Source: Rhizobium albus (lineage in GTDB: Bacteria; Pseudomonadota; Alphaproteobacteria; Rhizobiales; Rhizobiaceae). Taken from it: 64,000 nucleotides of DNA. Below are positions 25,220 to 36,064 of this stretch, piece by piece. The stretch's first letter is position 1. The number at the start of each line of letters is the position of its first letter. The DNA is taken from the NCBI GenBank assembly GCA_030160035.1, contig BSNO01000003.1, positions 620,001-684,000 of the forward strand. Direction: 5' to 3'. A program made the translations under genes and the position numbers. The notes under the pieces are model-generated. The model was given only the letters and a program-made list of their open reading frames with translations. It searched no databases and was not told the origin of the DNA.

Positions 25220-27199
25220 GTGAAGAACCCCGAAAGCGGCACGGACGTGCCGACAAGAGGGGCGCCAGATGAGGATCACGGACAACGTCATGCGCCAACC
25301 GGCCAACCCTCCAGCCGCAACGGAAAGAACCGCTCAAGAAGCGCGGGCTCCAATCGCGGCAGGACAGGTTCGGCATCGGCCGGCCCGGCGTCGACAGGTG
25401 ATGCTCTAGCGTCCGGCCAGGCCCCGCGCCTGGACGGCGAAGCGCGCCCGCATACGATGGCTGCCGACCCACTCGGCGACGCCGCTCGCGCCAAGGATGG
25501 AAAGAGGCGGCGCAGACGGCGCCGCAGGGGCGGAAACACCGCAACGTCTCAGGCGGCGCATGTCGGAGCAGGCGGCGGCGGCGACGCCGCGTCGATTGCG
25601 GCTGAGCGGTCGAAGGGCGACGCTGGACATCGCGCGGCGGGCCGACATCCGGTCACAGATGCGCTGACCAACAACGACACCCATGGCGCCGCCGCCGGCA
25701 AAGCGGGCGCTGCATTGCGCGACACCGAAGGTCTTGCGGACGGTGGCCGTGACCAGGGGCGCCAGCATTCCGAGGACCAGAAGTCGGGAAGCCTGCGTGC
25801 AGGTAACCAGCGTGCGGGCGAAGAGCGCCGGGGAGACCATCGGCCGGGAGACCATCACCCCGGTGCGACACGCTCGAAATCGCGCAAGCGCCGTCAACGC
25901 GCAAAGCGCGCCAAGACGATGCGCCCGGGAGGCATGATCGGCGGGCCTGCCGGTGCTGTTGTGGCCGAGGGCAACGCCCCGGCCGGTGCCGCCGGCAACA
26001 CCGCCACGGCTTCCGCCCGCGCAGAGGCAGCCCAGCCTTCCTCTGCGTCGGCGCAGGCTGGTGGAAACGGCGCCAGCGCAGCCTCTGCGAAAGCTGATGC
26101 CGACGATCGGCGCAACAGTGCCGCCGCGCCGCTTTATGCTGCGCTCGATCTCGGCACGAACAATTGCCGGCTTCTGGTCGCTTCGCCGACCCGGCCGGGC
26201 CAGTTCCGCGTCGTCGATGCCTTCTCGCGTATCGTGCGGCTCGGCGAAGGTCTTGCCGCGTCGGGCCGCCTGTCGGACCGGGCGATGGACCGGGCGGTGG
26301 ATGCCCTGAAAGTCTGCGCATCGAAACTGGCGGACAAGCCCATCCGCAAGGCGCGCCTGATCGCAACGGAAGCCTGTCGGGCTGCCGAGAACGGCGCCGA
26401 GTTTCTCGAGCGGGTCCAGCGCGAGACGGGCCTCGAACTGGAAATCGTCGACCGCGAGACCGAAGCGCGGCTTGCCGTCTCCGGCTGTTCGTCGCTGGTC
26501 GAGCAGGGCACGGACTCCGTCGTGCTGTTCGATATCGGCGGCGGGTCGTCCGAGATCGCGGTGATCGATCTGCCGCGTGAGAGGTCCGGCCGGCTGGCCA
26601 ACCACATTCGCGCATGGACATCGTTGCCGGTGGGCGTCGTCACCTTGTCGGAACGCTTCGGCGGCCGCGACGTAACGCCGGACACATTCCAGGCGATGGT
26701 TGCCGATGTGGAGGTGATGCTGTCGTCGTTCCTGGCCCCGGATCTGCCCGGCATGGGCGGCGACACGGGCGGAAATTTCCATCTAATCGGCACTTCAGGA
26801 ACCGTAACGACGCTGGCCGGTGTCCATCTTGGCCTGCCGCGTTATGATCGGCGGCGCGTCGACGGGCTCTGGCTGACGAGCGACGAGGTCGATCGCATGC
26901 TCGACCGGATTCTGTCCTGGGATTTCGACCAGCGCTCGGCAAATCCGTGCATCGGGGCCGACCGTGCCGATCTGGTGTTGGCGGGTTGCGCGATCCTTCA
27001 AGGCATTCGCCGTCGCTGGCCGGCTGAGCGCCTGCGCGTGGCCGATCGCGGCCTGCGGGAAGGGCTTTTGACCGACATGATGGCGGCCGATGGCGTCTGG
27101 CGACGGCGCCGGTCGCGCTTTCCGGCCACCGATCGCAACCGATCGCGCTTCGATGGGCGCAACGAACAAGGCCGCAAGGGCGGGGAGGGCACGAGTTGA
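25220..27199 (+). CDS. Ppx/GppA family exopolyphosphatase with long disordered N-terminus
   Basis: 659 residues from a GTG at 25220 with AGGAA eight bases upstream; a TTG at 25142 is less likely. The first 300 residues are low-complexity (Gly, Arg, Asn, Ala, with clusters such as [10 protein letters not shown] and [13 protein letters not shown]). The phosphatase starts near 305 with [16 protein letters not shown] and has [23 protein letters not shown] and [12 protein letters not shown], the family's actin-like phosphate motifs. It hydrolyses polyphosphate or pppGpp; which one is not decidable here. It overlaps rlmE by 4 bp (TTGA). Confidence 0.92.
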   Translation: MKNPESGTDVPTRGAPDEDHGQRHAPTGQPSSRNGKNRSRSAGSNRGRTGSASAGPASTGDALASGQAPRLDGEARPHTMAADPLGDAARAKDGKRRRRRRRRGGNTATSQAAHVGAGGGGDAASIAAERSKGDAGHRAAGRHPVTDALTNNDTHGAAAGKAGAALRDTEGLADGGRDQGRQHSEDQKSGSLRAGNQRAGEERRGDHRPGDHHPGATRSKSRKRRQRAKRAKTMRPGGMIGGPAGAVVAEGNAPAGAAGNTATASARAEAAQPSSASAQAGGNGASAASAKADADDRRNSAAAPLYAALDLGTNNCRLLVASPTRPGQFRVVDAFSRIVRLGEGLAASGRLSDRAMDRAVDALKVCASKLADKPIRKARLIATEACRAAENGAEFLERVQRETGLELEIVDRETEARLAVSGCSSLVEQGTDSVVLFDIGGGSSEIAVIDLPRERSGRLANHIRAWTSLPVGVVTLSERFGGRDVTPDTFQAMVADVEVMLSSFLAPDLPGMGGDTGGNFHLIGTSGTVTTLAGVHLGLPRYDRRRVDGLWLTSDEVDRMLDRILSWDFDQRSANPCIGADRADLVLAGCAILQGIRRRWPAERLRVADRGLREGLLTDMMAADGVWRRRRSRFPATDRNRSRFDGRNEQGRKGGEGTS

Positions 27200-27912
27200 C
27201 GGGGCCGATCAAGAGCGGGCGCAAGCTCGGTCAGAAAGTCAAGAAGGGCAAGCTCAAGGCATCGTCCAGGCGATGGATCGAGCGACACATCAACGATCCA
27301 TATGTGCAGCGGGCGCAGCTCGAAGGCTATCGCTCGCGCGCGGCCTACAAGCTTCTGGAGATCGACGAGAAGCACAAGATCCTGAAGGGCGCCCATCGCA
27401 TCATCGATCTCGGCGCGGCGCCGGGTGGCTGGTCGCAGATCGCGGCCAAGGTCACCGGTTCGGCAGATGAGGCGCCCCGCGTCGCTGCCATCGACTTCCT
27501 AGAAATGGACACGATCCCCGGCGTTCACATCCTGCTGATGGATTTTCTGGATGACGACGCACCTGCCAAACTGGTCGAGGCCTGCGGCGGCCAGCCGGAT
27601 GTCGTTATTTCCGACATGGCGGCGCCGACAACCGGCCACAAGCGGACGGACCATCTGCGCACCATGCATCTGAGTGAGGCTGCCGCCCATTTCGCGGTGG
27701 ATGTCCTGCGCCCCGGCGGGCATTTCCTGGCGAAGACCTTCCAGGGCGGCACCGGCCACGATCTGCTGACTATGCTGAAGAAGAATTTTCGCAGCGTCAT
27801 CCACATCAAGCCGCCATCGTCCAGGCAGGAATCGGTCGAGATGTTCGTGCTGGCCAAGGGCTTCAAGGGCCGCGCGGAGGAAGCGACGGACGACGCCCCG
27901 GCTGAAGACTGA
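27196..27912 (+). CDS. rlmE: 23S rRNA (uridine2552-2'-O)-methyltransferase RlmE
   Basis: A 238-residue FtsJ/RrmJ family enzyme that methylates the ribose of U2552 in the 23S A-loop of the large subunit. The start is a TTG overlapping the Ppx stop. Key features are the K-D-K-E tetrad members Lys52 (RAAYKLLEI), the Asp in [15 protein letters not shown] and the Lys in FLAKTFQGG, and the SAM motif [11 protein letters not shown] (71-81). A basic N-terminal tail of about 30 residues, typical in rhizobia, precedes the domain. Confidence 0.95.
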   Translation: MTGPIKSGRKLGQKVKKGKLKASSRRWIERHINDPYVQRAQLEGYRSRAAYKLLEIDEKHKILKGAHRIIDLGAAPGGWSQIAAKVTGSADEAPRVAAIDFLEMDTIPGVHILLMDFLDDDAPAKLVEACGGQPDVVISDMAAPTTGHKRTDHLRTMHLSEAAAHFAVDVLRPGGHFLAKTFQGGTGHDLLTMLKKNFRSVIHIKPPSSRQESVEMFVLAKGFKGRAEEATDDAPAED

Positions 27913-28013
27913 TCTTCACGATCCTGTGAAACCGGGGGCTTCGCCACAATTCATGATTGCCTTCACGGCGTTCGGTCCCACTTCAGGCGCTGTCGACACT
28001 TGCCATGAAACGT

Positions 28014-28034
28014 GCCGGGCGGTTGAAGCCCGGC
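28014..28034 (+). other. Stem-loop upstream of the metallo-beta-lactamase gene
   Basis: GCCGGGC-GGTTGAA-GCCCGGC is a perfect 7-bp stem with a 7-base loop 24 bp before the start of the next gene and about 100 bp after rlmE. There is no T-run, so I do not call it a terminator on this strand. Confidence 0.45.
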
Positions 28035-28058
28035 CCCCAAAATCCCGGGAGATTTTGC

Positions 28059-29066
28059 ATGACACTTCGCCAGAAATCGGTGATCGGTGCTTCGCGCCGC
28101 GATATGTTCAAAGCTGCAGGACTGGTTGCGGCCGGCCTCGCAGCGCCTCAGATCATCACGCGCGCAGCGTTCGCGCAAGATGCATCGACACCGGAGGCAC
28201 CCATGGGGCAGTTCAACCGTTTCCAACTCGGCAGCTTCGAGATCACGACGCTGAGCGATGGCGGCCGGATCACGGACGATCCGCATACGATCTTCGGCGC
28301 AAATCAGCCGCAGGAAGACGTTGCAGCACTTCTGGAGGAAAATTTCCTGCCGACTGCGCGGATGCGCAACAGCTTCACGCCCACCCTGATCAAGGCCGGG
28401 TCCGACCTTGTGCTTTTCGATACCGGCAATGGCGAGGCAGCGCGCGAAGCGGGCGCCGGCCAGATGCTCGCCTCATTGCGCGCATCGGGCTACCAGCCGG
28501 AAGACGTGACGGTCGTCGTCCTGACCCATCTCCACGGCGATCACATCAACGGCCTGATGGAAGGCGGAGCGCCGACCTTCGCCAATGCCCGCTACGTGAC
28601 CGGCCAGCAGGAATTTGATTTCTGGACCGATGATGCCCGCGTCGGAACCCCGGCCGAGGGCAACCATGGCGCCGTGATGAGCCGCGTCGCACCGCTGGCC
28701 GAGCAGATGACGTTCATCGGCGATGGTGACGAGGTGGTTTCCGGCGTGACCGGCATGGCTGCCTTCGGCCATACCCCCGGCCACATGATCTACATGGTCG
28801 AATCGGACGACCAGCGCGTCGTGCTCACCGCCGACACGGCCAATCATTTCGTCCTGTCGCTGCAGCGCCCGGATTGGGAGGTCGTCTACGACATGGATAA
28901 GGCGGCCGCCGCCGAAACGCGCAAGCGTGTGTTCGACATGCTGGCAACCGATCGCACGGCCTTCATCGGCTATCACATGCCGTTCCCGGGCGTAGGGTTC
29001 GTCGAGAAGCTCGATACCGGCTATCGCTTCGTGCCGAAGAGCTACCAGTTCGACGTCGACGCCTGA
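28059..29066 (+). CDS. Tat-exported MBL-fold metallohydrolase
   Basis: 335 residues. A twin-arginine signal (SRRDMFKAAG, 12-21) and a cleavage region AFA-QD near 39 put it in the periplasm already folded. The metallo-beta-lactamase motif HLHGDH is at 157-162 with DTGNG upstream, AFGHTPGHMIY and LTADTANH further on, and a final FIGYHMPFPG, so a two-metal site is complete. The overall pattern resembles quorum-quenching lactonases and related hydrolases; no substrate is assigned. A GGGAG precedes the ATG at 28059; an upstream frame to 27957 lacks a Shine-Dalgarno sequence. Confidence 0.9.
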   Translation: MTLRQKSVIGASRRDMFKAAGLVAAGLAAPQIITRAAFAQDASTPEAPMGQFNRFQLGSFEITTLSDGGRITDDPHTIFGANQPQEDVAALLEENFLPTARMRNSFTPTLIKAGSDLVLFDTGNGEAAREAGAGQMLASLRASGYQPEDVTVVVLTHLHGDHINGLMEGGAPTFANARYVTGQQEFDFWTDDARVGTPAEGNHGAVMSRVAPLAEQMTFIGDGDEVVSGVTGMAAFGHTPGHMIYMVESDDQRVVLTADTANHFVLSLQRPDWEVVYDMDKAAAAETRKRVFDMLATDRTAFIGYHMPFPGVGFVEKLDTGYRFVPKSYQFDVDA

Positions 29067-29134
29067 TCGTCGCACAGGGGCGGTCCATGGCTTTTCATTG
29101 GCGGCGGGCCATGGTACCAGCCCTCGCCAATCAT

Positions 29135-29236
29135 AAAGCGTTTCCCGGTGAAGTGGATGCCGGTTTGCCGTCCGGAAACGCGACACAGCAAATTTCAGGG
29201 TGATTGGGCGTTCACGCGAAAAGCGAAATCATCCTG
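29135..29236 (+). repeat. Palindromic intergenic mosaic repeat, copy 1 (RIME1-like)
   Basis: The first 47 bases (AGCGTTTCCCGGTGAAGTGG and onward, to CGGAAACGCG) match the copy at 38277-38381 at about 80 percent, and a second half with CGCGAAAAGCGAAATC corresponds to its AAACGCGAAACTGC. Arms GCGTTTCC and GGAAACGC make a stem. Rhizobial genomes carry many such elements of about 105 bp. Confidence 0.7.
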
Positions 29237-29252
29237 AGGATTGAACGATCAC

Positions 29253-29279
29253 ATCCCGCTTCGCCCGGCGAAGCGGGAT
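29253..29279 (+). promoter_or_regulatory. Perfect 12-bp stem-loop in the guaB leader
   Basis: ATCCCGCTTCGC (29253-29264) and GCGAAGCGGGAT (29268-29279) form an uninterrupted stem with a CCG loop, ending 27 bp before the guaB start. There is no T-run. It may be an mRNA structure affecting guaB translation or stability, or a terminator for anything reading in from upstream. Confidence 0.55.
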
Positions 29280-29306
29280 GGTTCATATCAGAGACGAAGG
29301 TTGGCC

Positions 29307-30812
<1,506 letters not shown>

Positions 30813-30815
30813 GCG

Positions 30816-31232
30816 ATGAATTCCATCTCCATCTTCTGGCCAGTCATCGTTCAGGTAGCGCTGATTTACGTGATCTACCTCATCGCATCGAACCGCCGCG
30901 TCGGCGCGGTGAAGCGAGGCGAAGTGAAATCGCGCGAGTTCCTGGTTCCGATCAACGAGCCGGCACAGAGCGCAACGGCAATCCGCAGCCTTGTGAACCA
31001 GTTCGAACTGCCGATGCTGTTCATCTTCGTCTGCATCGCGTTCTACCTCATCTCCGCGGTCAACATCGTGGTGCTGGTGCTCGCATGGGCCTTCGTCATC
31101 AGCCGTATCGTGCATGCGGCGATCCATGTGACGACGAATGCCCTAATGCAGCGCCGCGCGGCCTTCATCGTCGGCTTCTTCATCAACGGTCTGCTCTGGC
31201 TCTATTTCGCCTATCGGCTGGCGATCGCCTGA
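30816..31232 (+). CDS. MAPEG family membrane protein
   Basis: 138 residues with four predicted helices. The family feature NEPAQSATAIRSLVNQFELPMLFIFVCIAFYL (about 47-80) is present, as is the pattern ISRIVHAAIHVTTNALMQRRAAFIVG in helix 3. Bacterial MAPEG proteins are small inner-membrane proteins, some with glutathione-linked activity; function here is unknown. It follows guaB by 3 bp and probably shares its transcript. Confidence 0.85.
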   Translation: MNSISIFWPVIVQVALIYVIYLIASNRRVGAVKRGEVKSREFLVPINEPAQSATAIRSLVNQFELPMLFIFVCIAFYLISAVNIVVLVLAWAFVISRIVHAAIHVTTNALMQRRAAFIVGFFINGLLWLYFAYRLAIA

Positions 31233-31283
31233 CGGTCGTCTTGAAGCTCGCTCAATTTCGTCGTTCCCGCGAAGGACCCCGCC

Positions 31284-32567
31284 ATGCGACTTGGTGGAAG
31301 GCTCTCGGCAGCCATCGACATTCTCTCAGACATCGAAACGCGCCATCGCCCCGTTGCCGAGGCGCTGAAGGATTGGGGTCTGTCCCACCGGTTTGCGGGC
31401 TCGGGCGATCGCGCTGCGATCGGCAACATCGTCTATGACGCGCTCAGGCTGAAGCTCAGCCATCGATGGCTGATGCAAAGCGACGAGCCGGCGGCGCTCG
31501 GCTTCGCCGTGCTTCTGCGCCAATGGGGCTACACGGCAGAAAGCCTCGCGGCCGAGCTCGATGGCGACTCTTTCGCGCCCGCCGCGCCGTCGGAGATGTT
31601 CGAGACGTTTGCTTCACGCGACTTGAACGAGGCGCCGCCGCATGTGCAGGCCGATTTGCCGGAATGGCTGCAGGGCGAATTCGAAACGGCCTTCGGCGAG
31701 CACTGGATTACCGAGGCGCAAGGGCTGAATGGCCGGCCGCCGCTCGATCTGCGCGTCAACCGGTTGAAGGCGAACCGCGAAAAGGTGTTGAAGGCACTCG
31801 CGCGTACCGGCGCCGTACCAACCGAGATCGCGCCTGATGGCATCCGCGTCGCGCCTGTCGAGGGATCTGGGCGCCACCCGAACGTCACCGCAGAGCTTTC
31901 CTTCGCGAAAGGCTGGTTCGAGGTGCAGGACGAAGGCAGCCAGATCGCCGCGTTGCTGACCGGAGCATCCGGTGGTCAGGTTCTCGATTATTGCGCGGGC
32001 GGCGGTGGCAAGACCTTGGCGCTCGCCGCGAGCATGGGCAACAAGGGCCAGATCCACGCCTATGATGCCGATCGCCACCGGCTTGCACCTATCGTGGAGC
32101 GCTTGAAGCGCGCGGGCACGCGCAACGTCCAGGTGCACGACCAGGCAGCCCAATTGGAGCCGCTCCAGGGACGGTGCGACCACGTTCTGATCGATGCGCC
32201 CTGCACGGGCACGGGGACATGGCGCCGCCGGCCCGATGCCAAATGGCGCCTCACGCCCGAAACGCTGGCGCAGCGTATGGCTGAGCAGGAAACCGTGCTC
32301 GAAGCGGCCTATCGCTTCGTGAAACCTGGCGGCGAACTCGTCTACGTAACCTGTTCACTGCTGCCGTCGGAGAATGCAGGGCAAATTGCCCGTTTCCGTG
32401 AGCGCCACCCGGAATTTCAGCCGGTCGAGATTGCGGCGCGTTGGGAAAGCACCTTCGAAAAAGCACTGCCTGCCCATGCGGATCCTGAGAATGGAATGGT
32501 GACACTCACCCCGGCGACCACGGCAACGGATGGCTTTTTCGTCTCCGTCATGCGCCGATTGTCCTGA
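31284..32567 (+). CDS. RsmB/NOP2-type rRNA (cytosine-C5)-methyltransferase
   Basis: 427 residues. SAM-binding motif LDYCAGGGGKTLALAASMGNKG at about 233-254, then DAPCTGTGTWRRRPDAKWRLTPE (motif IV with the first Cys) and YVTCSLLPSENAGQI (motif VI with the nucleophilic Cys), the pair of cysteines that defines RNA m5C methyltransferases. A ferredoxin-like RNA-binding segment precedes them. It may correspond to RsmB or a paralogue; the rRNA position cannot be fixed. The first 150 residues are a helical N-terminal domain. Confidence 0.92.
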   Translation: MRLGGRLSAAIDILSDIETRHRPVAEALKDWGLSHRFAGSGDRAAIGNIVYDALRLKLSHRWLMQSDEPAALGFAVLLRQWGYTAESLAAELDGDSFAPAAPSEMFETFASRDLNEAPPHVQADLPEWLQGEFETAFGEHWITEAQGLNGRPPLDLRVNRLKANREKVLKALARTGAVPTEIAPDGIRVAPVEGSGRHPNVTAELSFAKGWFEVQDEGSQIAALLTGASGGQVLDYCAGGGGKTLALAASMGNKGQIHAYDADRHRLAPIVERLKRAGTRNVQVHDQAAQLEPLQGRCDHVLIDAPCTGTGTWRRRPDAKWRLTPETLAQRMAEQETVLEAAYRFVKPGGELVYVTCSLLPSENAGQIARFRERHPEFQPVEIAARWESTFEKALPAHADPENGMVTLTPATTATDGFFVSVMRRLS

Positions 32568-32636
32568 GCGGTTCGCAACCCTGGAAAGCCTGGCGCGTTG
32601 CGCCATGTCTGATCCCGATCCACGACAAGGCTTCCC

Positions 32637-33092
32637 ATGCGCAACCTTCGCCTGCTCATTCTGTTCGTCGCGCTTTCGCTTGGGGGCGGAATTCTCATCG
32701 GCCTCTCCAACGCGCCAGGGCCGTGGTACGAGAGCCTGGCAAAGCCGCCGTTCAATCCACCAAACTGGGTCTTCGGGCCCGTCTGGAGCGTGCTTTACGT
32801 GATGATCGGCATCGCCGGCGCGCGCACTTTCGCGCGCGGTGCGCGATCGGCTGCAATGATCGTCTGGTTCGTTCAAATGGCGCTCAACTTCGCCTGGACG
32901 CCGGCGTTTTTCACGGCGCAGCGGCCTGAGCTTGCGCTGGTGGTGATCATCCCCCTGCTGCTTTCGATCCTTGCGTTCATCGCGCTCACCTTCCGGCGGG
33001 ATCGACTGTCGAGCCTCCTCTTCGTTCCCTACGCTGCATGGGTCGGTTTCGCGACTGCGCTGAATTTCGAGATCTGGCGGCTGAACGCCTGA
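32637..33092 (+). CDS. tspO: TspO/MBR family protein
   Basis: A 151-residue five-helix membrane protein. The signature PWYESLAKPPFNPPNWVFGPVWSVLYVMIGIAGAR lies at about 30-64, and the helix-4 region WTPAFFTAQRPELALV is also conserved. TspO proteins bind tetrapyrroles and, in alphaproteobacteria, modulate pigment or stress responses; the ligand here is inferred. It stands alone between the methyltransferase and a thioesterase. Confidence 0.93.
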   Translation: MRNLRLLILFVALSLGGGILIGLSNAPGPWYESLAKPPFNPPNWVFGPVWSVLYVMIGIAGARTFARGARSAAMIVWFVQMALNFAWTPAFFTAQRPELALVVIIPLLLSILAFIALTFRRDRLSSLLFVPYAAWVGFATALNFEIWRLNA

Positions 33093-33178
33093 GCCTGATA
33101 ACCACGTTGCGGCGCGGCCTCTTGCCGCGGCCATGACCGCGTGCTTATTTCGCAGATGCGAAAAGAAAGGTTTCGGCC

Positions 33179-33634
33179 ATGAACGCCGAACAGATCAATC
33201 CTGATTTCAAGACGCGCGTGCGCCAAAGCTTCGCCCGGCAGAAAGCGATGACGACGATCGGCGCCGAGCTTATCACCGTCGAGCACGGCACGATCGAGAT
33301 CGAAGTGCCGTTTGACGAGAAGCTGACGCAGCAGCACGGCTTTCTGCATGCCGGCATCATATCGACAGCGCTGGATTCTGCGTGTGGCTATGCTGCCTAT
33401 TCGATCATGCCGGCCGATGCCGCCGTGCTGACCATCGAGTTCAAGATCAATCTCCTGTCGCCCGGCCGTGGCGAGCGCTTCATTTTTCGTGGCGAAGTCA
33501 CCAAGCCCGGTTCGACCATCATCGTCTCCGACGGCCGCGCCTATGCCATCGGCGGCGCAGAGCCACCGAAGCTGATTGCCTCCATGACCGGCACGATGAT
33601 GGTGGTGCAGGGCAGGGACGGTTTGACCGGATGA
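33179..33634 (+). CDS. PaaI-family hotdog-fold thioesterase
   Basis: A 151-residue single hotdog domain. It has QQHGFLHAGIISTALDSACGYAAY, the PaaI-type catalytic region with the HGG-like HGFLHAG and the Asp later in the same helix, and EFKINLLSPGRGERFIFRGEV. It hydrolyses acyl-CoA thioesters; the acyl group is unknown. The ATG follows AAAGG. The stop overlaps the next gene's start (ATGA), coupling it to the nucleosidase. Confidence 0.88.
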   Translation: MNAEQINPDFKTRVRQSFARQKAMTTIGAELITVEHGTIEIEVPFDEKLTQQHGFLHAGIISTALDSACGYAAYSIMPADAAVLTIEFKINLLSPGRGERFIFRGEVTKPGSTIIVSDGRAYAIGGAEPPKLIASMTGTMMVVQGRDGLTG

Positions 33635-34332
33635 AGAGCAGCGGGCACCCGGACAGGCATTTGCGTGATCCCGCGCCGCTGACTGACGTCGCCGGTCATT
33701 CTGTGCTGTTCGTGATGGCCGCGTCTGCGGAATACGGTCGCCATCTGCAACTGCGCTTCGAACCTCTGATGACAGGCGTCGGGCCGGTCGAAGCCGGCGT
33801 GGTGATGGGTGCCACACTCGCGATCTGCGCAGCTGCCGGAAGTCTGCCTGATCTCGTTGTTTCTTTGGGCTCCGCAGGCTCCCGCACGTTGGAGCAGACC
33901 GGCATCTACCAGGCGACGACCGTTTCCTATCGCGACATGGATGCGTCGCCGCTCGGTTTCGCCAAAGGCGTCACGCCTTTTCTCGGTGAGCCAGCGGATA
34001 TCGCATTGCCGCACCTCATCCCGGGTATTCAGACTGCGCGCCTGTCCACCGGCGCGAACATCGTTTCGGGCGCGGCCTATGACGCGATCGACGCCGACAT
34101 GGTGGATATGGAAAGTTATGCCATTGCGCGTGCCTGCCGTTTGTTTGCTATCCCGCTGATCGTGTTGCGCGGAATTTCCGATGGCGCGGCCGAATTGACC
34201 CATGTCGACAACTGGACCGAGTATCTGCACGTCATCGATGAAAAGATGGCTGCCTCGGTCGACATGCTCGCGGAGGCGCTCGAGGCGCAGGCGCTGACCG
34301 GCATCCGTTCAAAAGCAACGGCAAACCTCTGA
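33631..34332 (+). CDS. mtnN: 5'-methylthioadenosine/S-adenosylhomocysteine nucleosidase
   Basis: A 233-residue PNP/UDP-family nucleosidase. It has GVGPVEAGVVMGATLAI (substrate loop and start of the fold), VVSLGSAGSRTLEQTGIYQATTVSY, ADMVDMESYAIARAC (the ribose-binding Met-Glu) and LRGISDGAAE with the catalytic Asp. It cleaves adenine from MTA and SAH, recycling SAM by-products. The ATG at 33631 overlaps the thioesterase stop; a frame extending upstream to 33382 lies inside that gene and is rejected. Confidence 0.88.
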   Translation: MKSSGHPDRHLRDPAPLTDVAGHSVLFVMAASAEYGRHLQLRFEPLMTGVGPVEAGVVMGATLAICAAAGSLPDLVVSLGSAGSRTLEQTGIYQATTVSYRDMDASPLGFAKGVTPFLGEPADIALPHLIPGIQTARLSTGANIVSGAAYDAIDADMVDMESYAIARACRLFAIPLIVLRGISDGAAELTHVDNWTEYLHVIDEKMAASVDMLAEALEAQALTGIRSKATANL

Positions 34333-34373
34333 ACGCCGTTGCAACGCCGTCGCGTTTTGACTAGAGCCTCGCC

Positions 34374-35942
34374 ATGACACAATCCATCGCCGCTCACCCC
34401 GATACCGTCCTCATTGTCGATTTCGGCAGTCAGGTCACGCAGCTCATCGCAAGGCGCGTCCGCGAGGCCGGCGTCTACTCGGAAATCGTGCCGTTTCAGC
34501 TCGCCGAAGATGCGTTTCACAGGCTTTCGCCGAAGGCAGTCATCCTGTCCGGCGGCCCCGCATCGACCACCGATATCGGCAGCCCGCGCGCGCCTCAGGT
34601 GATCTTCGAAAGCGGGCTGCCCGTGCTCGGCATCTGCTATGGCGAGCAACTGATGTGCGCCCAGCTTGGCGGCGCCGTCGAAGGTGGCCATCACCGGGAA
34701 TTCGGACGGGCCTTCCTGGATATCCGCAAGGACAGCGCCCTGTTCGACGGGATCTGGGAAGTCGGTAGCCGCCATCAGGTCTGGATGAGCCACGGCGACC
34801 GCGTGACGGCGCTGCCCGAAGGCTTCGAGGTGATCGGCACATCAACTGGCGCGCCCTTTGCGGCGATTGCCGACGAGAAGCGCCGCTTCTATGCCGTGCA
34901 GTTTCACCCGGAAGTGATCCACACGCCGGATGGCGCGAAGCTTCTCTCCAACTTTGTGCACAAGATTGCCGGTCTCGCCGGCGATTGGACCATGGCGGCC
35001 TATCACGAGCAGGCCGTGCAGGCGATCCGCGATCAGGTCGGCGACGGTAGGGTGATCTGCGCGCTTTCGGGCGGCGTCGACAGCTCCGTTGCCGCATTGC
35101 TCATCCACGAAGCGGTCGGTGATCAGCTCACCTGCATCCTCGTCGATCATGGCCTGATGCGGAAGAACGAAGCGGCGGAAGTGGTGGCGATGTTCCGCGA
35201 GCACTACAACCTGTCGCTGATCCTCGTCGACGCATCGGACCGGTTCATCGGCGCGCTGGAAGGCGAGAGCGACCCTGAGAAGAAGCGCAAGACCATCGGG
35301 CGCCTCTTCATCGAGATCTTCGAGGAAGAAGCCGGCAAGCTCGGCGGCGCCGATTTCCTCGCGCAGGGAACGCTCTATCCGGACGTCATCGAAAGCGTCT
35401 CCTTCACGGGCGGGCCGTCGGTCACCATCAAGTCGCACCACAATGTGGGCGGATTGCCTGAACGCATGAACATGAAGCTCGTCGAGCCGCTGCGCGAGCT
35501 CTTCAAGGACGAGGTCCGCGTTCTCGGCAAGGAACTGGGCCTGCCGGACAGCTTCATCGGCCGCCATCCTTTCCCCGGTCCAGGCCTTGCGATCCGCTGC
35601 CCGGGTGGCATCACGCGCGAAAAGCTGGAGATCCTGCGCGAAGCCGACGCGATCTATCTCGACGAAATCCGCAAGGCAGGGCTCTACGACGCCATCTGGC
35701 AGGCCTTCGCCGTGCTCCTTCCAGTCCAGACGGTCGGCGTCATGGGCGATGGTCGCACCTACGAATTCGTCTGCGCACTGCGCGCCGTCACCTCGGTCGA
35801 CGGCATGACCGCCGATTTCTACCCCTACGACATGGACTTCCTCGGCCGCGCCGCGACCCGCATTATCAATGAGGTCAAAGGCATCAACCGCGTCGTCTAC
35901 GACATCACCTCGAAGCCCCCGGGCACGATCGAGTGGGAATGA
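34374..35942 (+). CDS. guaA: GMP synthase (glutamine-hydrolysing)
   Basis: 522 residues. The class I glutamine amidotransferase domain carries [10 protein letters not shown] with nucleophile Cys88 and FHPEVIHT with His/Glu. The synthetase has the PP-loop [12 protein letters not shown] and the dimerisation domain ends [11 protein letters not shown]. It converts XMP to GMP with ATP and glutamine. The length is normal. guaB is upstream on the same strand but separated by five genes, so they are probably not one transcript. Confidence 0.97.
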   Translation: MTQSIAAHPDTVLIVDFGSQVTQLIARRVREAGVYSEIVPFQLAEDAFHRLSPKAVILSGGPASTTDIGSPRAPQVIFESGLPVLGICYGEQLMCAQLGGAVEGGHHREFGRAFLDIRKDSALFDGIWEVGSRHQVWMSHGDRVTALPEGFEVIGTSTGAPFAAIADEKRRFYAVQFHPEVIHTPDGAKLLSNFVHKIAGLAGDWTMAAYHEQAVQAIRDQVGDGRVICALSGGVDSSVAALLIHEAVGDQLTCILVDHGLMRKNEAAEVVAMFREHYNLSLILVDASDRFIGALEGESDPEKKRKTIGRLFIEIFEEEAGKLGGADFLAQGTLYPDVIESVSFTGGPSVTIKSHHNVGGLPERMNMKLVEPLRELFKDEVRVLGKELGLPDSFIGRHPFPGPGLAIRCPGGITREKLEILREADAIYLDEIRKAGLYDAIWQAFAVLLPVQTVGVMGDGRTYEFVCALRAVTSVDGMTADFYPYDMDFLGRAATRIINEVKGINRVVYDITSKPPGTIEWE

Positions 35943-36064
35943 TTGGTAGGTTGCGCGCCTAAGAGAGGGCGCGGGCGCTCCAGGGTTGCATTGAACGGCG
36001 TTTACGCGCTTCCTCATAACGCGCTATTGCTTCCTTTGACGACGGAGACGGAGCAAGAGAGGCG

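Noticed and set aside
25406-26782. 458-codon open frame on the minus strand
   Set aside because: Opposite the Ppx/GppA gene; no motifs and no Shine-Dalgarno sequence. The long frame reflects high GC.
34842-36017. 391-codon open frame on the minus strand
   Set aside because: Antisense to guaA over most of its length, with an unrecognisable product.
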